A stretch of 64,000 nucleotides of DNA, taken from the NCBI GenBank assembly GCA_946902875.1, contig OX336336.1, positions 28,227,558-28,291,557 of the forward strand, in the 5' to 3' direction. Below, in pieces: positions 51,108 to 61,016 of this stretch. Position 1 is the first letter of the stretch; each line of letters begins with the position of its first letter. The stretch is from Nematopogon swammerdamellus (lineage: Eukaryota; Arthropoda; Insecta; Lepidoptera; Adelidae). The notes under the pieces were generated by a model that had not been told where the DNA came from, searched no databases, and saw only the letters and a list, made by a program, of their open reading frames with translations. A program made the translations under genes and the position numbers.

Positions 51108-52021
51108 TGAAAATGAGTATAAAGGAAAACATATATAATGTGAATAATACACAATTCGTAATAGTAATAATATATATATTTCTCATTTTACACCAGTTCA
51201 TCATAAGTAAGGTAAGTGTACACATTTTAATGCTATCCACATAAATTATTTATTTTTAATCAACATTGACTATAGTTTTGTATTGAAATATTGTGCGAGG
51301 GTTTTTGAATTATTTTGCAAATTTATCAATACATTCATTTAAATAAATCTTCATAGAAAAACGACCGTTTTCATAAAATAAATTCTGGCAAGTAATAACA
51401 ATAATAAAGGTTTATAAATAAAACATTATGTTCATTTGTATTAATTTTAGATGACTAGAAATAAATAATATCACAGGCTTAGAAACTATGTACTTATAAA
51501 TGACATTTTCGCGCCTATATAGGCCCACTATGTCAAATAGTTCTGAAGTAATTGTTCGATTGCTATAGTAGAATGGGTGCTGACGAGCCTAGCACGCTTA
51601 AATCTTCTCTGACATATATTAGTTTACCCCGTCTAAGTAGCTTGCTTGACGCATGACATGACATATCACTTTAAAATATTTACAATTTATACAATATTTA
51701 CATCATATTGCTGCTGTATTAATTACACGGCATTGGTCGACGTCACAGATGTGAGAAAAGAGGCTAGATGGTCTGTATGGGTGGGCCCATACAGGCGTCG
51801 CCAAAATTCGTACCAATCCACTTTACTACAGCGATGCGCACGCAGTGAGTGTTTTGGTGTGCCGTGGTTGGGGTCGTACGTAAAACTGTAGGTCCCATCC
51901 CTTCTTACCTTACTGGTAACGCGGCAGTTCACTAAAATGATATTTTCTAAATATATAAACTTCAAAATAATGCTGCTTATTAATTTGTAGATTTATTGAA
52001 ATTTACGTTCCAGAGAAATCA
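51108..52021. other. Unassigned AT-rich stretch
   Basis: No coding frame of interest. AAAACTGTAGGTCCCATCCC near 51881-51912 is a scrap of the shared SINE body. Confidence 0.4.
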
Positions 52022-52165
52022 GCACGAGTGAAAGACAGAAAGACAGAGAGACGGACGGAAGAACGGACAGACACTTGAGCTATTTTATAACGGCCCCTCG
52101 TGGCGTCGCTGGTTACGGAATCCTAAAAAGCGCCCGAGTGCGAATTGGGCCTCGCTCAATGCGTA
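52022..52165 (-). repeat. MINE-G fragment, diverged
   Basis: GACAGAGAGACGGACGGAAG, GTTACGGAATCCTAAAAAGC, GAGTGCGAATTGGGCCTCG. Confidence 0.45.
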
Positions 52166-53727
52166 TGTAATAATTTATGTAAGTGCAGCTTATAATTTTT
52201 TATCAATATGGTATCGTTATGATACGCCAAATTAAATAGAATAGGTATGTCGAAGTTACTACCTGTATAAATAGTTATAGGAAATTCGCACTGAGCACTG
52301 ACACGCAAAGATGTCGGCATCATCATATTTATGGCCAGTGTTGACCCTTGGCTACGCCTTATCCCACATCTAGCCGTGATTTATCTGATCTGTGGTCGGT
52401 CCTCACAGCTACCACTAATAAATCAATTTACTAGGTACATTCCACATTATATTTATACATTATTTTTTATTCTATCTATAATTTGACATACAGCTCACCA
52501 TCACAACTAGCGTATAGTTCCCCGTTCGATCAAATCCTCTTGAGCTTAATTTATGCATACACACGTAGGTACACTTGGCGCGGGGGAAGGAAAACTGGGT
52601 GTCTGTGTTATTGCCACAAAGGGATATACTATCATTTATAATCTCTCTTACGTTTTGTTTATAGACGCCCAGAAATACCAGCCCTCCGGCTATAAGATCC
52701 AGACGTCCATCCCTGCACTCTTGCGAGTACATTGATCATGTATGCCAAATCGAGGCCACATAGCTGTGCAGTTCTTCCGAAATAAATAGACTGAAGCCTT
52801 TCCCCACCCGATCCGAGCCACCACCCGTCCATCCGAAGGAACCCCCGACCGAAGTCGAGAGCCGGGGATGAAACCATCACTGCCACTGGAGTCCAACAAC
52901 AGCGTATGCAGCGTATGGGTCACAGCGTTTTTGTACACAGTACAGATCATAGACCATTTGAGTAGGTTTGATGGGAAGTGAGCTTGGTCGACGCTCATCA
53001 TTTCATACTGTACTTCAGTTCGGTCGCTGAGAGAATGCGCTCCTGACGTCTGTCAGTTGGTCATGACTAGTGTTTTTTTAATTGCTTCCGTACTAGCTGG
53101 CTCTGCCCGAGGTCGAAGACTCAGGCGCAGCCAATTTCACCGTCGAAGAGGTGCCAGTCCATCTTGGAGGTGGACTAATGTCGCTGGGGAAAGGCTATTA
53201 ACCCGCGATATGAAGATCCGTGGATTGTAGGAGTAAGGAAAGATATTTCCCGGGAACCCATTTCACACCTTTGCAGTGCGGAACAAGAACGATTTAGAGA
53301 ATCGCGCAGTTCAAAGGACTCTTCTCTCGACTACAAAGGGGTGTTCCGCGAGAGTATGGCGGGTTTGGCGAAGGCGAACAGGAGGAGGAGGGATAAGTTA
53401 AGCAAGTTCGTCATAGCAGCGGCCATAGTAGTACCGATAAAACAGGGTCAATGATCCAACGATACGTCTGTGCTTTAGAGGTAGTGATGGGCAATAAGTT
53501 TTAATTACTCACTCCTGCAACTGCACGTTCGAACTAAGGTAATTATGAACATTTTCTATTGTTTAAATACGGTTTCGTACTATTTTGACAAGCTTGTCGT
53601 ACTTTTTTTAGGAAATCCAGACTGGTATAACGGCGACCAACTGACAGACACCGTCAGGAACTAACTCTATCAGCGGCCGGACTTTAAATTTCAGTTAGCC
53701 GACGATGCATCTCGTGGCCCTCCAGTT
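52166..53727. other. Long stretch without recognised gene or repeat
   Basis: Antisense frames of 103 and 75 residues at 52659-53001 overlap each other and match no family I know. The segment at 52730-53400 is GC-balanced and could hold a non-coding transcript or an old retroelement. AGCCAATTTCACCGTCGAAG near 53129 faintly resembles a SINE-A tail. Confidence 0.35.
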
Positions 53728-54000
53728 TTTAACCCCCGACGAAAAAAAAAAACGGAGGGGTGTTATAAGTTTGACGTGTGTGTGTGAGAGAGGGTGTGCG
53801 TCTGTGTGTCTGTCTGTGGCATCTTAGCTCCCAAACGGATGGACCGATTTGGATGCGTTTTTTTTTTATTAGGAAGCTTGTTTAATCGGGATGGTTCTTA
53901 GCTATGTTTGTAATCAAGTAATCAAGTAATTAAGTAATAAAAAAAATTATTATCTTAAAAAGTGGACCGATTTTCATGCGGTTTTTTTATCTGACAATAC
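53728..54000 (+). mobile_element. MINE-H copy without hairpin
   Basis: TTTAACCCCCGACG, AAACGGAGGGGTGTTATAAG, GT tract, GGACCGATTTGGATGCG, CCGATTTTCATGCGG. Confidence 0.8.
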
Positions 54001-54285
54001 TTGATTGTGATTGGCGAGCAGACGTGTGAACTTGCAGCAAAACTTCAAACAGTCGACAAGGAATGAACGTTTACACGGTCGATTTTAATTCAGATTCAGA
54101 TTCATATCATCATTTGTCTCGTGCGGCCACAGCGCAGTACCGATAGACTAGACTGCTGGTCAAGTTCGGAGCGGATGACTTCAGTCACTTTGTGGCCAGT
54201 CCATTTGCCGTTTCGTTTGCCGTTGCCGTTTTCGCCGTGCGGCTTAATGACTTGGCGAATATCGCCCAGTGTAAATCCCCCCTAA

Positions 54286-54469
54286 GGCCCGGACTTCATG
54301 CATCCGTTTCTCCCCGGAGTTGACTAAAATAGGCCGCACCCACCGGTGAGAGCGACAGAGTGAGAACTTCATGCATCCGTTTCTCACTCTGTCGCTCGCA
54401 CCGGTGGGTGTGGCCTATTTTAGTCAACTCTGTGACTCCGGGGAGAAACGGATGCATGAAGTCCGGGCC
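54286..54469. mobile_element. Harbinger-type foldback Harb-2, TAA duplication
   Basis: Left GGCCCGGACTTCATGCATCC, right GGATGCATGAAGTCCGGGCC. The whole 184 bp folds into one imperfect hairpin. TAA at 54283-54285 and 54470-54472. The loop side repeats CTTCATGCATCCGTTTCTC. Confidence 0.8.
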
Positions 54470-54836
54470 TAAGGCGACCACGGCTGGCGTGGCGCGTCTC
54501 ACCCATTGGTCACCAACTGGCGCACCAACACATGAACCCAGCTTTCCTTGTGCTACGTCAGGTGTACCAGAATCAATATTTACCTTATCCTTTCATACTA
54601 AACTTGTAAGACATTGACACATAATTTTTTCCTACTGTTTTCATAAATTGTCGCGACTCTTCAAATTTTAGTGGTATTTTTTCAAATGAAACGATCAAGG
54701 CACAATACTGAAGAAGGACCGGTAGGACCACATTATAGCAAAGGTTTTTTTTTTCCTTATAGTCTTTCCATCTGCAATCAGCGTGTGCTATAAGCAAAAC
54801 AGTTTGTTTTGTCCAGCAACATGTCCTTTTCTGCTT
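54470..54836. other. Unassigned stretch with antisense frame
   Basis: The minus frame through 54585-54830 (TCCWTKQTVLLIAHADCRWK) has a faint resemblance to Myb/SANT-like DNA-binding domains, not enough to call. Confidence 0.25.
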
Positions 54837-55207
54837 AGCCGGCGGGTGGCCGAGTGGTTTGGTCATCGGCTTATCGTGGGAAAGGTCCGACGTTCGAATC
54901 CGGTAGGCGTGTACCAATATGCATACCTACACCTGCTGCTTCACGTTTGGGAACCGGTGTAAAACTGTAGGTCCCTTCCCTTGCCCCTTAGTAGGTGGTA
55001 GGCTCAAATTGTAGCCGACTGGGTTGGTACCACCGCACTGGATGTAAGATGGCCACATAGCAGCCTCGGCTGTGTTCTCCTCTAGTCCAGTGTAGCCAGC
55101 AATTCAAAAGGAAGTCTCCGGTATGGCACCTACCTTCTTGGGTCGGAGCATGTGTTTTGGCCCCTCCGACCCTAGCCAACCATACCCGGATTACATAAAA
55201 AAAATTC
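54837..55207 (+). mobile_element. SINE-A, near full length
   Basis: CGGGTGGCCGAGTGGTTTGG, GACGTTCGAATCCGG, body, and ACCCGGATTACATAAAAAAA. A 29-base piece after the head is missing relative to 12406. Confidence 0.9.
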
Positions 55208-55314
55208 TTTCAGGGAGATTCTCTCGATTTAAATCGTCGCCGTCTCTGATCTGTTGTATAAAAACTGACATGTACTGTGTACCCCAATCAGGCGGGATTA
55301 TTTCCACAATACAA

Positions 55315-55652
55315 TTTTTTTTTTTTTTTTTTTTTTATGGAAACTGACACGGTTGGCTACATCACCTACAACTCCCGTGATGTCAGCCCATAACACCGGG
55401 TGATCTTGGTGCCACGTCAGCCTTCCCTTCGGTCGTGCCGGCTACACTGAACTGGACGGAAAACACAAACTATTTACATAGCCGTTTCGACCGACCTTTC
55501 ATTCAGTGCGGTGGTACCAACCCGGGCGGGTTAAACCCTACCACCTAGTAATATAAGAAGGGAGTCATATCCCATAGTCGCCTTTTACGACATACACGGG
55601 GAGAGATGCAGTGGAGCTATTCTTTTAAAGTACCGGCCCCACACGGTACAAC
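55315..55652 (-). mobile_element. SINE-B, short form
   Basis: 22-base T-run, ATGGAAACTGACACGGTTGG to ACCGGCCCCACACGGTAC. No tRNA/5S module. Confidence 0.85.
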
Positions 55653-55952
55653 TATAAAGTTGTCCTTAGCTTCCTTTATTCTGGACGAGGAATCAGTGCA
55701 TGCAAAGTGCAGTTTTAGAGTACTCAAAATGTTGACTGTGCCATTGATGGAAGTAGAAAAACTATTTGTATTTTTTATCTACCTGGTGAAACATAGAAAC
55801 ACTTAATCATTAGTAACATTGAAGACCGAACGAAAAGTACAAAAAGATAGGTCTAAATCATAGAGAAATAATATACGGCGTCTATGGTCTAAATCTAGAT
55901 TTTAATTGCAATATTCTATGCAGTCTCTGTTTATTTACTAAACTCAGTTTCC
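55653..55952. other. Unassigned stretch
   Basis: Nothing recognised. Confidence 0.3.
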
Positions 55953-56105
55953 AGAACACGCGGAAAAAAAGGATATTGACGTGTTGGACAAGCGCCATCT
56001 CTCTTGAGCCGTACCTTCTATAATCGCCTGCAAGAGAAAGAGAGAAAGAGATGGCGCTTGCGCAAATGAAACTCTCAAAGTCAATGATGTTTTTTCTGCG
56101 TGTTC
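55953..56105. mobile_element. Small foldback MITE
   Basis: AGAACACGCGGAAAAAAAGG and ATTGAC at the left; GTCAATGATGTTTTTTCTGC and GTGTTCG at the right. An inner GCGCCATCTCTC/GAGATGGCGC pair extends the fold. Confidence 0.75.
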
Positions 56106-56130
56106 GTGAGCGAACATGGTTTGCCTGTCA

Positions 56131-56534
56131 TATATTAGGTTCTTCGTTATTCATGATGTCAAACGTTTCGGGAGGGTTACATACACACTCAAAATAAACA
56201 TGTTACGCAAAAATTTACGTTTTTAGCATTACTTTTCGAGAAATTTAACAAAACATGTTTGCTAGCTAAACATTAACCTGTGTGTAACAGTAGGTAACTT
56301 GCATTGTACGGGGTCAATGATCATACTATGTTCAAACGCAGAACAGCTGTCATTTGTAAGTAAGTCACAAGGTCACTATGATTGGTTTTTACAGCTACTT
56401 ATTTGATTTTATTTTTTTGTTAGGAGAAAAAAGGCTCCTATAAACATATGTTTTCTTCTTACATAAAGTGTTTGTTTGAGTGCGTATGTAACCGTTCCGA
56501 AGTTATTGACGTGAATAACGAAACACCTTATATA
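56131..56534. mobile_element. MITE-K copy in the receptor 3' flank
   Basis: TATATTAGGTTCTTCGTTAT at the left and CGAAACACCTTATATA at the right. It lies 150 bases past the receptor stop codon. On the receptor strand it supplies AATAAA-type sequence near 56410, so it may be inside the 3' UTR. Confidence 0.85.
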
Positions 56535-56685
56535 GTTTTTGAACTTTCCACACGCGATCGTACCACACACTTTGTCCACATGGTTACCGAGCTGTCTAGA
56601 GCGCGTGCGAGCGTGCAATGGCCGGCGCGATGAGGGCGCCGAACCCTGGGTCGGAGGCGGGGCGCGGACGCACCCAGGGCGCGTG

Positions 56686-56928
56686 CTACCTCCGCCCCCC
56701 GCAGTACTCGCACCGAAGCACCTTCTTGAACGCCTGCCGGAACACCTTGTTGAAGATCGTGTAGAAGATCGGGTTCACCATCGAGCTCGCGTAGCCTAGC
56801 CAGAGCACGAAGTCGAACACCCAGGGCGCGACGCGCCTCTCACACTCGGGGCACAGCGCCGGAACCATGTTCAGGATGAAGAACGGCGCCCAGAGCACCA
56901 CGAACGTGAAGAACACCACGCCGAGCAC
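56686..56928 (-). CDS. 5-HT2: Serotonin receptor 5-HT2-type, last exon (TM6-TM7, C-terminus)
   Basis: 80 codons plus [23 protein letters not shown] is TM6; CPECERR is the third extracellular loop with two Cys; [20 protein letters not shown] is TM7 with the NPxxY signature; [14 protein letters not shown] is helix 8, followed by Cys residues likely palmitoylated. The wording, especially [20 protein letters not shown], is that of insect 5-HT2 receptors, Gq-coupled plasma-membrane receptors for serotonin. The acceptor AG is at 56930-56929 and the intron phase is 0, joining AAG at 59040. The pyrimidine tract before it is a TTTCA repeat. TM1-TM5 are not in the window. Confidence 0.9.
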   Translation of the reverse strand: MLGVVFFTFVVLWAPFFILNMVPALCPECERRVAPWVFDFVLWLGYASSMVNPIFYTIFNKVFRQAFKKVLRCEYCGGRR

Positions 56929-56930
56929 CT

Positions 56931-57026
56931 TGAAATGAAATGAAATGAAAATGAAATGAAATGAAACGTTTATTTGTCGCCATTTCGGATTACAATTTAG
57001 AAATACAACACAATAATTAAGCAATA
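56931..57026 (-). repeat. LINE-like tail with TTTCA repeats at the splice acceptor
   Basis: On the minus strand: TTGTAATCCGAAATGGCGAC, AAATAAACG, then TTTCATTTCATTTTCATTTC repeats running into the acceptor AG. A short-repeat tail after an A/T-rich end is typical of a LINE or SINE 3' terminus. Confidence 0.55.
56966..57026. repeat. 61-bp direct repeat, left of SINE-B
   Basis: ACGTTTATTTGTCGCCATTT to CACAATAATTAAGCAATA; equals 57368-57428 with one difference. Confidence 0.9.
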
Positions 57027-57035
57027 CTAATTAAG

Positions 57036-57357
57036 TACCGTGTGGGGCCGGTACTTTAAAAGAATAGCCCCACTGCATCTCTCCCCGTGTATGTCGTAAA
57101 AGGCGACTAAGGGATATGACTCCCTTCTTATATTACTAGGTGGTAGGGTTTAACCCGCCCGGGTTGGTACCACCGCACTGAATGAAAGGTCGGTCGAAAC
57201 GGCTATGTAAATAGTTTGTGTTTTCCGTCCAGTTCAGTGTAGCCGGCACGACCGAAGGGAAGCACTGACGTGGCACCAAGTTCACCCGGTGTTATGGGCT
57301 GACATCACGGATGTTGTAGGTGATGTAGCCAACCGTGTCAGTTTCCATAAAAATAAA
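57036..57357 (+). mobile_element. SINE-B, short form in the last intron
   Basis: TACCGTGTGGGGCCGGTACT, GGGATATGACTCCCTTCTTA (module absent), CCACCGCACTGAATGAAAGG, GTGTCAGTTTCCATAAAAAT. It is antisense to the receptor gene. Confidence 0.9.
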
Positions 57358-57367
57358 AATAAATTTT

Positions 57368-57428
57368 ACGTTTATTTGTCGCCATTTCGGATTACAATTT
57401 AAAAATACAACACAATAATTAAGCAATA
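57368..57428. repeat. 61-bp direct repeat, right of SINE-B
   Basis: See 56966-57026. Confidence 0.9.
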
Positions 57429-57511
57429 TTGGCGACAAATTGGGCTCAACTCAGCGTGTGCAATATAATACATATTGCGCTGATTTTCAGTTGAACCCAT
57501 TTTGCCGGGAA
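57428..57511. repeat. Small foldback
   Basis: TGGCGACAAATTGGGCTCAA pairs with AGTTGAACCCATTTTGCCGG; the inner CAGCG/CGCTG pair continues the stem. Confidence 0.7.
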
Positions 57512-57726
57512 ATACATATTTTTTTTTACTTACAGGAGTTACAGGCTAGACATACATTGGTAACAAAAAACAATCGTGAGAATCTGTTAAGTAAATAACA
57601 AAACAAGAAAGAGATAACCTTAAATTCCTACCAAAAACACAAAAAAAAACTAAATTTATCATAAATATGGAAGACTAACCAGAACTGTGCAACAACATAA
57701 TGTGAGAAATAAATAAAATACAACAA

Positions 57727-58122
57727 AACCCCCGACTCTTAAAAAGTCAAAAATAATTTCCGTTTACTTACTTAAAGGAGTCGGTAGACCGCTAAGTGAA
57801 TTCCCGCGCAACTTTTGAGTCTTTATATTTAATTTACTTAGCGGTCCCCCGACTCCTTTAAGTAAGTAAACGGAAATTATTTTTGACTTTTTAAGAGTCG
57901 GGGGTTTTTTAAATTTGTAATTTAACTTTTATTTGAAGCTTTTTAAAAAAAACCGCATGCAAATCGGTCCACTTTTTAAGATAATTATTTTTTTTATTAC
58001 TTAATTACTTTATTACTTGATTAAAAACATAGCTAAGAACCATCCCGATTAAACAAGCTTCCTAATAAAAAAAACCGCATCCAAATCGGTCCATCCGTTT
58101 GGGAGCTACGATGCCACAGACA

Positions 58123-58165
<43 letters not shown>

Positions 58166-58204
58166 AACTTATAACACCCCTCCGTTTTTTTCGTCGGGGG
58201 TTAA
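57727..58204 (-). mobile_element. MINE-H, complete with hairpin (1 of tandem pair)
   Basis: Hairpin 57727-57912 (CCCCCGACTCTTAAAAAGTC and GACTTTTTAAGAGTCGGGGG arms, stem over 60 bp), GGACCGATTTGCATGCGG-type motif in reverse, a CA tract and CGTTTTTTTCGTCGGGGGTT. Located in the intron between the last two known receptor exons. Confidence 0.85.
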
Positions 58205-58315
58205 TAAACAAAAATACCTGCTTACGTGTGTACGTACATAGTATAAATTAACATACAAATTACACTACCGACTATAAATGAGACAAACATTATTACAAAT
58301 TAAATTACAAATTTA

Positions 58316-58714
58316 AAAAACCCCCGACTCTTAAAAAGTCAAAAATAATTTCCGTTTACTTACTAAAAGGAGTCGGTGGACCGCTAAGTAAATTCCCGCG
58401 CAACTCTTGAGTCTTTATATTTAATTTACTTAGCGGTCCCCCGACTCCTTTAAGTAAGTAAACGGAAATTATTTTTGACTTTTTAAGAGTCGGGGGTTTT
58501 TTAAATTTGTAATTTAACTTTTATTTCAAGCTTTTTAAAAAAAACCGTATGCAAATTGGTCCACTTTTTAAGAGAATTATTTTTTTTATTACTTAATTAC
58601 TTTATTACTTGATTACAAACATAGCTAAGAACCATCCCGATTAAACAAGCTTCCTAATAAAAAAAACCGCATCCAAATCGGTCCACCCGTTTGGGAGCTA
58701 CGATGCCACAGACA

Positions 58715-58755
<41 letters not shown>

Positions 58756-58795
58756 AACTTATAACACCCCTCCGTTTTTTCGTCGGGGGTTAAAA
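58316..58795 (-). mobile_element. MINE-H, complete with hairpin (2 of tandem pair)
   Basis: The same structure and orientation as 57727-58204, differing mainly in CA-tract length and a few bases. Confidence 0.85.
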
Positions 58796-58802
58796 AAAGA
58801 AA

Positions 58803-58995
58803 AGTTCAACCCAAGAGGTCAGAACTTTGGCAATGCAACTGCCAAGGCTTGCAGGCGGCTCGGCAGAGTATATAGTGCGCTTTTCACGCAATTAAGTCGT
58901 CTGTGGGTGGAGAAAGATTGTTCCAGCACTTGGTGGCACAGTACCTGAATGATCCCTCAAAACCTGTTGAGACATAACGCGGTACTACGAGAAGA
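58803..58995 (-). pseudogene. LINE ORF2 C-terminal fragment in intron
   Basis: A minus frame reads RGHLLVVPRYVSTGFEGSFR then YCATKCWNNL, the (R)HLxxP...SFxxxAxxxWNxLP pattern of LINE C-termini. It ends just outside the donor at 59039. Confidence 0.5.
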
Positions 58996-59039
58996 TGGCC
59001 CCTAGCTCTAGTGTCGTGATTATGTATGTTTTATATTAC

Positions 59040-59718
59040 CTTGGTCGCCTTCTGCTCCAGCCGCAAGATGCGGCCGTGGCGCGAAGAGTTGCGCGACACC
59101 ATGCTCGAATTGCGCGAGTGGTGCGTGCGCGGCGCTCCGCCTCCGCCGATGCGCTGCGGGCTCGGCGTGGCCGACGCGCTGGCCGCGTTCTGGCGCACCG
59201 TCGCCGCTCGCCTCGGGCGCGAGCTCCTCTGCGGGGTCGCCAGGCTGGTGCGGGCGCTGCCGAAGCTGGAACCGCGCCGGAACCGCCGCGCCTCGTCCCA
59301 CGTGACGACCGAGTTGGCGTTGCGCGCGCCGCTCGGCCGCCTCGCGAACGGCGGCGCGTCGTCGGCGATGCGGTGGGAGGGGAAGCCATTGCAGCCGTCG
59401 TCGGGGACGATGACGAGCTCGGTGGTGCGGCGGGGAGGTGGCGCGTCGTCGCCGAAGTAGGGGCAGGTGCACGGGGGCGGCAGCGGGAGGCAGTCGTCGG
59501 AGCTGCGCGACTTGGCGACGAGTGCCGGCGGCGGCAGCAGGCCGTCTGGGAGGCACTCGTCGTCGGAGGCGCTGCGGGGGCGATGCGCGGGCGAGGGCTC
59601 GCCGGGCGCGGAGCAGGAAGGCCGGCGACGTACGTCCAGCATGACGGAGGAGGGCGAGGAGGAGGACACGCTGAGCGAGCCGGGCGTCAGGTACCCGCCG
59701 CGCTCAAAAGTGCTCGGT
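59040..59718 (-). CDS. 5-HT2: Serotonin receptor 5-HT2-type, exon for third intracellular loop
   Basis: About 226 codons from a phase-2 acceptor (AG at 59720-59719) to a phase-0 donor (GT at 59039-59038). The C-terminal end SRHGRILRLEQKATK runs into TM6 of the next exon, the conserved ICL3-TM6 junction of 5-HT2 receptors. The rest is Ser/Pro/Arg-rich and disordered (SLSVSSSSPSSVMLDVRRRP) with RNSS and RRPS sites suited to kinases. Very GC-rich compared with its surroundings, which creates long antisense frames that are artefacts. A short-form SINE-B ends about 23 bases upstream of its acceptor. Confidence 0.8.
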
Positions 59719-59741
59719 CTGTCGACAAAGACATCAATGAT

Positions 59742-60062
59742 ACACATTTTTTTTATGGAAACTGACACGGTTGATTGCATCACCTACAACATCCGTGATG
59801 TCAGCCTATAACACTGGGTGAATTTGGTGCCACAGCCGCTTCGATCGTGCCGGCTACACTGAACTGGACGGAAAACACAAACTATTTACATATCCGTTTC
59901 GATCGACCTGTCATTCAGTGCGGTGGTACCAACCCGGGCGGGTTAAACCCTACTACCTTGTAATATAAGAAGGGAGTCATATCCCTTAGTCGCCTTTTAC
60001 GACATACACGGGGAGAGATGCAGTGGGGCTATTCTTTTAAAGTACCGGCTCCACACGGTACA
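59742..60062 (-). mobile_element. SINE-B, short form next to the receptor acceptor
   Basis: T-run, ATGGAAACTGACACGGTTGA to ACCGGCTCCACACGGTAC. It is in the same orientation as the receptor gene; its A-run ends about 23 bases before the acceptor AG. Confidence 0.85.
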
Positions 60063-60078
60063 TCACCTTATACTTAGA

Positions 60079-60593
60079 CAGCGTCGGTAGCTCAGTGGTA
60101 TAGGTCGTTCGTTCTAACCTGAGGCGTACAAACACATTCACGCAAGACGGTGAGCATAAAATTCTGCGAGTGTAGTAGTGGTCAGGCCATGTATAGGTGC
60201 ATGCCAAGCATTTGTATTAGAGAAATGCATTTGTGTGAGTACGTGTGTTCGCCTCAGGTTAGGCCGTCCATGCTTTACGATCGGTCAACTGGCCGCGGTC
60301 AGTGGATGGATGGGTGACCGCGGTTCGGATACCACGTAAAACTGTATTTCTATTCCCTTCCTACCTTACTAGGTGGTAGGGTTTAACCCGCCCGGTTTGG
60401 AACCACAGCACTGAATGAAAGCTCGCTTGAAACGGCTATGTAAATAGTTCGTATTTTCCGTCCAGTTCAGTGTAGCCGGCACTACCGAAGGGAAGCACTG
60501 ACATGGCAGCTAGTTCACCAAGGTATTATGGGCCGACATAACGGATGTAGAAGGTGATGTAGCCAACAGTGTCAGTTTCCATTAAAAAAAAGT
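60079..60593 (+). mobile_element. SINE-B with a MITE in its promoter
   Basis: A box GGTAGCTCAGTGGTATAGGT, then the insertion 60114-60262, then GGATGGATGGGTGACCGCGG (5S-like, fused to B box TTCGGATACC), body and tail. It starts at the tRNA-like head. Confidence 0.8.
60114..60262. mobile_element. 149-bp MITE inside SINE-B
   Basis: CTAACCTGAGGCG at the left and CGCCTCAGGTTAG at the right form perfect 13-bp inverted ends, with weaker pairing beyond. No clear target duplication. Confidence 0.7.
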
Positions 60594-61016
60594 GCACATC
60601 GCTTGAAAGCACGTTGACAATGCTGGAAGAAGCGAGAGCTAAAGCGGGATTTACACTGAATCACTTTTGATGTACATACCCAAAGTGAATCACGTCAAGT
60701 GAAATCATTCAGAACAATCATCCATGTTTACATATTTTCATCTAGTTCTCCTTTCACGAGAGATGTTCATCTATATGAATGAACTGATAGTTTGTTTACA
60801 TTATTTACTGCGTCTTCAGTCTAGATGAATCTCTGTTTCTATATCTTATTTCATCAAAAGTTGGTAGGAAATTTCTTTCATCGTTCGGCTTCAGTGTACA
60901 CTTTGGATGAAACAAAAATGAAAGGCATTTTTACACTTATCACTTTCGACGATTCCTCCAAGATGAACATTCAAAGTGATAAATGTGAGAGAGCCTTAAC
61001 GAAAGCGAAGGTTTAC
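60594..61016. other. Intronic sequence, possible old element
   Basis: TTTACACTGAATCACTTTTG near 60650 is loosely inverted against AAAGTGATAAATGTGAGA near 60973, suggesting a decayed TIR element. No exon seen. Confidence 0.3.

Noticed and set aside
52659..53001. Overlapping antisense ORFs of 103 and 75 residues
   Set aside because: Two frames cover the same bases, neither matches a known family, and no splice or promoter signal is evident.
54585..54830. Possible Myb/SANT-like domain on the minus strand
   Set aside because: The resemblance is limited to a few aromatic and basic positions; no helix pattern is complete.
58995..59811. Long plus-strand and alternative minus-strand ORFs opposite the receptor loop exon
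   Set aside because: Only one minus frame joins in phase to TM6 and ends in a donor site; the others are shadows of a GC-rich exon.
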